In this document: one piece after another, positions 57,558 to 64,000 of the stretch
Layout: each line of letters opens with the position of its first letter
Numbering within the stretch: position 1 is the first letter of the stretch
Assembly: GCA_023101885.1 (NCBI GenBank)
Contig: JALPQD010000225.1
Coordinates: 806,001 to 870,000 of the forward strand
Reading direction: 5' to 3'
DNA length: 64,000 bases
Origin: Typhlomys cinereus
Lineage: Eukaryota > Chordata > Mammalia > Rodentia > Platacanthomyidae
Translations under genes and position numbers: made by a program
Notes under the pieces: model-generated
What the model saw: the letters and a program-made list of their open reading frames with translations, nothing else
Told to the model about the DNA's origin: nothing
The model's database searches: none

Positions 57558-57785
57558 TAGATTAGGACTGGCAATCTAGCCAGTGGGCCAAGTTCAGCCA
57601 GCTCCTCTTTTCAGGAGCAAAATGCTGTTGGAATCCAGCCCTGGTCACTTATTTACCTGCCAGCTATGGCTGAGTCTGTGTCAAAGCAGGAAAACTGAGA
57701 AGTTCAACAGAGGCAACTGTCCACAAAGTCTGAAATGTTCACTGTCTCAGCATCCCTAGAAAAAGCATGCGGATCCCTGGTCTGC
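57558..57785 (+). mobile_element. Non-autonomous hAT-type DNA transposon
   Basis: 'ctagattaggactggcaatc', 'agccagtgggccaagttcag', 'tggaatccagccctggtcac', 'ttatttacctgccagctatg', 'agtctgaaatgttcactgtc' and a terminal 'gcggatccctgg' follow the old mammalian hAT repeat that begins 'ggttggcaaactacggcc' and ends 'gccgacccctg'. The subfamily is not certain. Confidence 0.7.
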
Positions 57786-57859
57786 GCATTGGGCCCTTGG
57801 CTGTGATGCGCAGTCCTACCTCTTCAGTGACAAATGTTCTGCATTGTATTAGACATTTA

Positions 57860-57955
57860 CTGCCCTTGCTGCCCGTGACTGGAATGTCAGCCTCTTAAAA
57901 ACAGAGCTCGGGGTCCTTTCCCCTTGGCAGGCCTGAGCTCTGCTGTGTGCCTGCA
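57860..57955 (+). mobile_element. Possible L2 LINE 3' fragment
   Basis: 'actggaatgtcagcctctta', 'cctttccccttggcagg' and 'gctgtgtgcctgc' resemble the L2 3' end ('tagaatgtaagctcc', 'gtctgttttgttcactgctg'). Weak match. Confidence 0.35.
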
Positions 57956-58157
57956 AAGATAGAGATGCCAGATGGCCTGGGAGGGCAAAGTAGCCAAGAA
58001 GTCATGCCATCACGTACATCAGAGGAAAAGTGCTCAAACGAGAAGGTACCTGCCCAGGCCTATTGACCTTAAAGACAGCTCCTCTTGGCATCCCTAGGGA
58101 TAAGCAATTCCATTTCTTATCTTCTCTGTTTCTTCTTAACATTTACTATTTATCATT

Positions 58158-58250
58158 TGTGTGTGCGTGCATGTATGTGTGCGTGCATGTATGTGTGCGT
58201 GCATGTATGTGTGCGTGCATGTGTGCATGTGCGTGTGTGTGTGTGTGTAT
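58158..58250. repeat. 16-base tandem repeat and GT tract
   Basis: Repeats of 'gtgcgtgcatgtatgt' (16 bases) from about 58162, roughly four copies, then shorter GT units to 58250. Alternating purine-pyrimidine throughout, so Z-DNA-prone. Frames of 83-132 residues over it (CVHVCVRACM-type) are repeat translations. Confidence 0.92.
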
Positions 58251-58420
58251 ACAAGTAGACCAGTGCACAACCTTCCCATGAAGGTCAGAGCACAACTTGG
58301 TGGAGTCAGTTCTCTTGTCCCCTTAATTCGGGTTCCACAGATCAAGCTCAGGCCATCAGGCTGGCAGGGAAAGCGCTTTCTACCCATCGAGCCATTTCTC
58401 CCTACTCTTATCTGCTTTCC
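58251..58420 (-). mobile_element. B3/B4-type SINE, antisense
   Basis: 'gaaggtcagagcacaacttg', 'gtggagtcagttctcttgtc', 'cgggttccacagatcaagct', 'caggccatcaggctggcag' and 'tacccatcgagccatttct' are the antisense of a B3-type SINE whose tRNA head lies at the right. The 16-base/GT array at 58158 sits at its 3' tail. Confidence 0.8.
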
Positions 58421-59064
58421 TGAGCAAAGCCCAGTGCTCCCTGAAGGATGTGAGTCCACCAGAGGCATCTGCATTTCCTGTGCAGCGGTGGGTAAAGGAG
58501 GGCTGACAAGCTTTCAAAGAGGAAGCAGTGATGTAACAGAACAGGAATGCTCAGGGTAAAGCATTTCATTTATAATGTCTCAGAGAAGAACAACTTACTG
58601 AGGGAAAAAGTTCATCTGAAAAGCAGTTTAAGATGCGCTTGTACCATCGAATCAAATTATATCTCCTTAGATATCATTATACTATTAACATTTTTCCATT
58701 ACTGTCAATTTCCCTCTGACTTTTTCATGAGTATTGTCAGGATAAAAGGAAAACCTTCATCCTGCTGTTAGTGATGCTGAAACTTGTGTCCAGGCTGTAT
58801 TGCCACCAGTGTGTCAGGGAAGGTCACTGGAGGTCTCGGCCTTTGCTTCTGGGGTTGGTTTTCTGGTGCTTGCTGCACAGGAATCCAGGACAGGCTACAC
58901 AGAGTGGGCTTTCGTGGGGCTTCTAGATGGTCTGTCTTCTCTCACTCAGCACTGACTTTCCCATGACTTTAGCCTTCAAGAAAGCCATGGGAAGGCATCC
59001 GTGGCTGTTTGCACAGCTTCCTTCATGGACCAATTGCCCCTGGCTCTTTCATTCAGTGCAAAAC
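58421..59064. other. Unassigned sequence
   Basis: No frame or repeat supported. Confidence 0.4.
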
Positions 59065-59345
59065 TCTGTATGAGGTACTTTTCTTGCTGCTGTGACCAGA
59101 AGCTGAGAAGCAGCAACTTAATGGAAAGCTGATCTTGGTTCACAGGTCTAAGGGACTCCATTGTGACTAGAAAGGCATGGGGACAAGAGTGTGAGGCAGC
59201 TGGTGACGGTGAGTCCACAGTGATCAGCTGCTATTCCACTCACTTCCTCTTTTTGATTCCTCTCACTCAGTACGGTACTCTGCCCCGTACCGTGGAATGG
59301 GAGGAGGAATGGGTCTTCCTTCCTCAGGTAAATCCTGGAAATTCA
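59065..59345 (-). mobile_element. Rodent LTR-like repeat fragment, antisense
   Basis: 'gtacttttcttgctgctgtg', 'accagaagctgagaagcagc', 'ttggttcacaggtctaaggg', 'tgtgaggcagctggtgac' and 'gggtcttccttcctcaggta' follow the same antisense LTR-like pattern as 61500. The 134-residue frame at 59163 lies over it. Confidence 0.6.
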
Positions 59346-59924
59346 CTTGTAGGCTATCCAGAGATACGTTTCCTAGAGATCTTTAACCTCTTGTCAAAAG
59401 CAAGGTCTACTTGTATTTTTCACCATCTGGTTCCTCTCCTAGCAGATCAAGGGACAGAACATGCTCCTTTACTCATTCAACCCCTGTTTGCTTTCACCTC
59501 TCACCACAGTGAAAGAATCAGAGTCACTTTAAGTGACAGCAAAAAACAGGTGTTTCAAAATTTATAATTCTTATGTTGTGAAGAAAATAAACCAAACGTA
59601 GCTAAATTACCAAGTTAAGGAAATAAATGATGATAAATAATGCACACACAATTTAAATCTGTTAAGACTCCCTTGGAAGAATAATCTAGGTGCCACTAAA
59701 GCTGTGATCTAATGACAAAAAGGGGTGTGCTTGACAGTGATGACAAAAAAGGCGGGGGGGGCATTTGGCAGGAGGATGGAATATGCTTAGGGTTTTTCCG
59801 GGATTTGAAAATAAATGGCTTAGTAAAAGCAAAAAAGACATTAAACTCAGAATAAAAGTGGAAGTAAAAGTGGACGTGGCTGTTCGCTCCATTTGTCAAT
59901 TCAATAATTTAAAGCTGAGCCTGT
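59346..59924. other. Unassigned sequence
   Basis: A G run near 59751-59761. No repeat or gene recognised. Confidence 0.4.
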
Positions 59925-60215
59925 GGACACATCTATGATCAATTATTTGGTTAAGGCATGTTTCTGGCAAGCCTGTAGAATGTAGATATTTGCACAATTG
60001 ATATGGGAAGATCCAGCTCATAGTGTCCATTCGCTGGACAGGTGAGTAAGGCAGAGAGAAAACTAGTTGGCTTTGGGCATGCTGGCAGGCAGCGTTGGTT
60101 CCGCCTCCTCCCTCAGCTCCTGCCTGTGGATATGGTGTGGTCAGTTCCCTTGGCCTCTGCTGGTAGCACCCACCATCGTGATCAACTGTACCCTGTATTT
60201 GTAAGCTGGAATGGA
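59925..60215 (+). mobile_element. Rodent LTR-like repeat, sense
   Basis: 'acaattgatatgggaagatc', 'cagctcatagtgtccattcg', 'ctggacaggtgagtaaggca', 'ggcatgctggcaggcagcg' and 'gtatttgtaagctggaat' follow the sense form of the family at 43380. A 142-residue minus-strand frame crosses it and is unsupported. Confidence 0.55.
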
Positions 60216-60859
60216 CTAAATTGTCTGGGTCAGAGAGTACTTGGAGCAGTGAAGTGTGACACGAAGACACAGAGCATCTGATTTTTAAACTCCTTTCTGC
60301 TAGTAGCCTAGACCAGGACTGCACTGATTGGCCGTTTCATCTACTGCTTATGGGAAGAAGGTGGAAGTGCCGATCAGCATATAGACTGGAAAGGAAAGCT
60401 TTGATTTGCTATATTCTGCCCCTTTCTTATCCAAACGTGATGCAGAGGGATGTAGAGCCGAATTAAGGTTTTTAAAGTGGGTTTGAGAGAGCCTGCAGAC
60501 ATTTCATTCTCTGGTCACTGTCCCATTTACACCAAGAGATTTCTATGACCATTTAGAAAGAGTCAAAAGATAGCAATACTCACTATGTATCAAGACAGGC
60601 ACCATCTCACTCATTATGTATCAAGATGGGCAACGTCTCCTACCTGCCAGGTGGGATAGGGGATGGGAAGTAGAAGATCTTGAATCTTTACCCCAGGCTG
60701 AGTTTTACCTTGCTCACTTACTCAGAGAAATCATCTCTAAGCACGTCACCAGAACCAAAGCACAGAAGATGCAGTGAACAAGAGACAGATTAGTCCACAT
60801 GCTTTGCATGGAATGGGTTTCCAGGTATGACAGGTAGTGTCAAGGTGACAACTGAAGGT
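60216..60859. other. Unassigned sequence
   Basis: Ordinary sequence apart from the 2 x 31-base duplication at 60578-60639. No gene recognised. Confidence 0.4.
60578..60639. repeat. Tandem duplication, 2 x 31 bases
   Basis: Units at 60578-60608 and 60609-60639 share 'actca.tatgtatcaaga', then 'ggca.c.tctc', with four mismatches. A recent short local duplication. Confidence 0.9.
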
Positions 60860-60948
60860 TTGCACTCTGAGTACAGTTGTGAAGAATAATTTGTTGAGTC
60901 TGCAGGAGATTGTGTAGTTGATAGGGCCTACTGACCTCTCAAATGAGG

Positions 60949-60993
<45 letters not shown>

Positions 60994-61145
60994 ATTCGGT
61001 GTGGCCACTTCTCTCAGCCCTTGGCATTATGAGCTCTTCTGCCAGGGTGGTTTAAGATATGTGGCCAGAAAAGTGTAAGAGATAATAAAACCCCTTAAGC
61101 CACTTTGGGTTGTAAACTTTTCGGCAGCATGCAGAGTAACTGTGA
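60860..61145 (+). mobile_element. LTR-type repeat with TC tract
   Basis: The right end, 'aataaaaccccttaagccac' followed by 'gcagagtaactgtgata', has the polyadenylation word and terminal word typical of MaLR-related LTRs. A TC microsatellite (60952-60987) interrupts it. The left edge is approximate. Confidence 0.5.
60952..60987. repeat. (TC)n microsatellite
   Basis: About 35 bases of pure TC. The RERERE frame on the minus strand is its translation. Confidence 0.95.
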
Positions 61146-61499
61146 TACTAGTATGACTGGAGATGGGGGCTGCCTTTATTGGGCACAATGTCATCTCTGG
61201 AATTCCACAATGTTGTGTGCGGATATCAGAGTTAAGACTCTAGAGAGCTCAAGATGGAGTGGGAAGTGACCGGTGTTTCAGTGCCTGGAAATCTCTCATT
61301 GTGGCACACGCATGTTATACCCATTTACACATGCTGCACACACTTTTGGAAAACTACTTGAGAACAGAATGTACACATGAGAAACAGAGGCCTCCTCTCC
61401 TTCCATCCCCCACCATGACGGCTCTGTGCCCTCCACTAACAGGTGTTCCCAGAGGAAGGTCCCTATCTCGTACCTTCACTGCACATATCCTGGGCCTTA
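61146..61499. other. Unassigned sequence
   Basis: A 106-residue frame (61259-61579) has no recognisable domain. Confidence 0.4.
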
Positions 61500-61795
61500 G
61501 TCATGTTTCCTCTTTCTGTGATAAGTACCCAGACAAAAAGCTAAAAGAAAGAAGAGTTTATTTTTGTCTCACAATTTGAGGGTATCGTTCATCATGGCAG
61601 GAAAGCCCTGGCTGCAAGAGCTTGAAGCAGTGAATCTCCACAATAAGGAGAAAGAGACTGAGCTCTTTTTTGTGGTTGTTCTTCCCACTCAAGTCGACCT
61701 GAACAAGATAATCCTATGCAGACACCCCAGAGGCTTGTCTCCCAGTGATTTTAGGTCCTACGAGTTGGTATATATTGTTAGTCATCATATCTTGG
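61500..61795 (-). mobile_element. Rodent LTR-like repeat, antisense
   Basis: 'tttcctctttctgtgataag', 'acccagacaaaaagctaaaa', 'cgttcatcatggcaggaaag', 'gagcttgaagcagtgaatc', 'ccagaggcttgtctcccagt' and 'attttaggtcctacgagttgg' follow a known rodent LTR-like pattern ('cagtccatcatggtggggaag', 'gaggtttgtctcctaggtg'). Best-preserved antisense copy of this family here. Confidence 0.7.
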
Positions 61796-61979
61796 CACAC
61801 AGTTTTAAAATTCTTTCCACATAATGCTCCACAACAGGATTGGCTAGATAAACTTCATGTGCATTTAGAGTTCTCCAAGAAATATATGCAAGATCTGTCA
61901 AATATTTACAAACACATACATTCTCACCAAAAACATGCGCAAGCCCATTTATCTACATCCTCTTCCACCTTAGAGAATT

Positions 61980-62110
61980 TCACCTTTTGTTACACCTGGG
62001 TGTTAGGTCTCTTTGTCGTGTCTCTTTGTTTTCACTTATATTTTTAAAGTTATTCGCATTAAAGGGTAAACTCTCTGAGGGCAAGAACCTCAAGAGTAAG
62101 CTCTAATGTA
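61980..62110 (+). mobile_element. Possible L2 LINE 3' fragment
   Basis: 'gggtaaactctctgagggca' and 'agaacctcaagag' match the L2 3' word group 'gtaagctccctgagggcaggga'. Confidence 0.45.
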
Positions 62111-62169
62111 AGGACTCAAGTCCTTTACTCACGATACTTGGAGTCTGATTATGAAAAAATTAGAATTTT

Positions 62170-62298
62170 TGCATATTTTTATTTTACTTTTGGTAAACAA
62201 GGTCATGCTGTGTAGTCTAGATTGACTTCCACTTGTGATCCTCCATCCTCAGCACCCCAGTACCTGGAATTACAGAATGTGCCACCCACAAAATCAAT
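62170..62298 (-). mobile_element. B1 SINE (7SL-derived), antisense
   Basis: 'ggtcatgctgtgtagtctag', 'attgacttccacttgtgatc', 'ctccatcctcagcacccc' and 'acctggaattacagaatgtg' match antisense B1 ('ctctgtgtagccctggctg', 'gtgctgggattaaaggcgtg'). Diverged and old. B1 is rodent-specific. Confidence 0.8.
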
Positions 62299-62596
62299 AA
62301 TATTTTTTTAAATTGTGCTTTTCAAGCTTTTTGTTTCATTTTGCTCTGAAAAATAATATGGACAAATATTGTAAGTAAGGTGCTACCCCAACCCAATTGG
62401 GTCAGTACTTGTTAAGTAAGCATATCAAAATTTGCACAGCCAAATTACATGTTTATCCCCACAAAATAGTCTAGCCAACAATGAATTATTATATATCAAT
62501 AAAATATATTACAGATACAGAAAGCAATTTGAATGAATCTTATGTATTGTGAAAGTACCTATTTTGATGCCAGTATCAGTATATATGTATGTATAC

Positions 62597-62599
<3 letters not shown>
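62299..62599. other. AT-rich stretch, possibly old L1
   Basis: 'tgaattattatatatcaata' and 'gcaatttgaatgaatctta' recall a sense L1 3' region ('acttggatgaatctca'), but the match is short. Confidence 0.3.
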
Positions 62600-62660
<61 letters not shown>

Positions 62661-62672
62661 GCGCGCGCACAT
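62600..62672. repeat. (CA)n/(CG)n compound microsatellite
   Basis: CA repeats with one 'ccac' interruption near 62629, ending in 'cacgcacgcgcgcgcac' (62654-62670). The CG end is unusual in a CpG-depleted genome and is strongly Z-DNA-prone. Confidence 0.95.
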
Positions 62673-63290
62673 ACACACACGACTAATCTCCAGTATTTGA
62701 CAGTAAGAAAGTACTCAAGGGAAAAGAACTAATGACTTCAAGGGGAGTTTCTGGTTTTGAATCTGAAAGGCGGTCACATGTGTGTTTGGTGAAAATTCAT
62801 TGAGCTGTCCATTTAAAATTTGTGGCCTTTTCTATAATTGCAGAGTAGTTTAATTAAAAAGCATAAAATATTAAAAATTATTAATGGGCACTGAAGAAAA
62901 AATTGCTCTGACTCAAACATTTTTATTCTAAAGGTAAAATATTTTCATGGTTTTATGATTCTTGGTGTTAGAAGCTTTGATTTTCACTCCCACAGTTTAT
63001 GCCACATACAAATATCCTGGATCCCCACAGAGTCTGCATGTGGCTGGACTTCATTCCTCCCTACCTAATGAGCTTTAGGACGAGCATCCAGGCTTCTGAG
63101 ACCCACTGTAAAGCGAGGAAAAGACAGTAAAAGGATAGTAAAACAAGTGCTTTGATAGCACTTTTAAAAAATTCATAACAGGTATAAAAAGAAGTGACAG
63201 CTGTTTAGTGTATACATGTGCAAACCCCCCCCCAAAACCCACAAGATTTGTAGTGTCATAAAGGGTATCAGTCACGCATTCTGCCAAGTA
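62673..63290. other. Unassigned sequence
   Basis: A C run at 63225-63233. No repeat or gene recognised. Confidence 0.4.
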
Positions 63291-63665
63291 AGACTGCAGG
63301 GCTTCTGATATAATAGTCTCCGCTCTTTCCTCGGCCTTTATCTGGTGAATAATGGACCTGGCTGTTTATAGGCCTCAGTGCATTTGCAGGGCTGGCTCGG
63401 AAGAATATGATCATCAGATTTCAACCCCTTGACATTTCCCTGGCATCCAGGTGGAGGCAGCTCCTTTCATCTGCACTGAGTTGGGTCAGTTTCTCTTTTG
63501 CACAGGTGTTAGTCTGAATCACCCATGCATATTGGATAGTGCAAGCGCTGCTATTATAAAGCAGGCCAGACTGATTTTGCAGAGTTGGTATTATAACACC
63601 TACCTTCTCTTCTGTGCATTGTCAGTGTTAACGTAACGGGAAAATGACAGCATGCACTTACCACT
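63291..63665. other. Candidate conserved regulatory block
   Basis: Repeat-free, with dense factor-like words: 'gcatatt' (octamer/SOX-like, 63526), 'ccaggtg' E-box (63448), 'gaataatgg' (63347), 'cacaggtg' (63501), 'tgcattgtc' (63616) and retained CpGs ('ctccgctctttcctcgg', 'gcaagcgctgc', 'taacgtaacggg'). No supported frame. Function is inferred only from texture. Confidence 0.33.
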
Positions 63666-64000
63666 TATGGAATCATAAGATAATCTTGCCACAACCCCAG
63701 TTTGATTATGTGGCTCTCACTAATCCAGCAGAGAAGCAGCCCATATAGGTGACTCAGTGAATCGTAGATTCCCCAGATTAAGAGCAGGAGAAAGAATAAA
63801 TAAAGGGTGTGATCAAGGCAGCTGCTTATGAAAAGGGGTTCCTTATGATTCACATCAACTTAACAAGCTGTATCCCATAAATGGAAATACATTAGAACAT
63901 AAAGACTTTTTCTGATACTCTGCATTGTACAAAGTCTATGCCTGAACTGCTTGCAGAATTTAAAGTTGTGAAATTTTGAAGATGATTTCCTGGATAAATG
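63666..64000. other. Unassigned sequence to window end
   Basis: No repeat or gene recognised. Confidence 0.4.

Overview
This window looks like non-coding nuclear DNA from a rodent. I found no convincing protein-coding exon, structural RNA gene, promoter or CRISPR array. The species assignment rests on the repeats. There are tRNA-headed SINEs of the B2/B4/ID type, a 7SL-derived B1 fragment, MaLR LTRs of the rodent ORR1/MT kind, L1 3' ends with rodent-style polypurine tracts, and long CA microsatellites. B2-type SINEs point to the mouse-like rodents plus jerboas (Myodonta). The exact SINE and L1 subfamilies here are not ones I can name, so the species stays open. All family names come from remembered consensus sequences, not from a database search.

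Layout. 1-9 kb: an old LTR fragment, a G-rich minisatellite with a strong G-quadruplex motif, a possible old L1 end, two MaLR fragments facing each other as an inverted repeat, and three B2-type SINEs, two of them young with target-site duplications. 9-15 kb: AT-rich and mostly unassigned, with an L1 fragment and two MIRs. 15-19 kb: a nested stack (an old L1 split by an LTR-like insertion, then a long antisense L1 3' end) and a 4 x 33-base tandem repeat. 19-26 kb: mostly unassigned, with SINEs and microsatellites, an MLT1-type LTR, and a short CpG-bearing block near 22.8-23.1 kb that may be a conserved element. 26-36 kb: the richest part, with at least four copies of one young L1 3' end (two forming a roughly 700-base inverted pair, one inserted in a SINE tail), solo MaLR LTRs, and a complete MaLR provirus-like element at 32352-34545 with matching 5-base duplications. 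36-41 kb: an AT-rich antisense L1 graveyard with ID fragments in it. 41-45 kb: SINE and LTR-like elements. 45-51 kb: largely repeat-free, with several blocks that may be conserved regulatory DNA. 51-62 kb: MIR, MER5-like, L1, LTR, hAT, L2, SINE and B1 remnants. 62.6-64 kb: a CA/CG tract, then a repeat-free block (63291-63665) rich in transcription-factor-like words.

How it fits together: the window reads as intergenic or deep intronic DNA. Its history is one of stacked retrotransposition (L1 machinery also moving SINEs, plus LTR elements), with microsatellites growing at SINE tails. Any function is most likely cis-regulatory and lies in the repeat-poor intervals at about 22.7-23.1, 45.9-49.1, 56.0 and 63.3-63.7 kb. 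I see no coherent new gene system.
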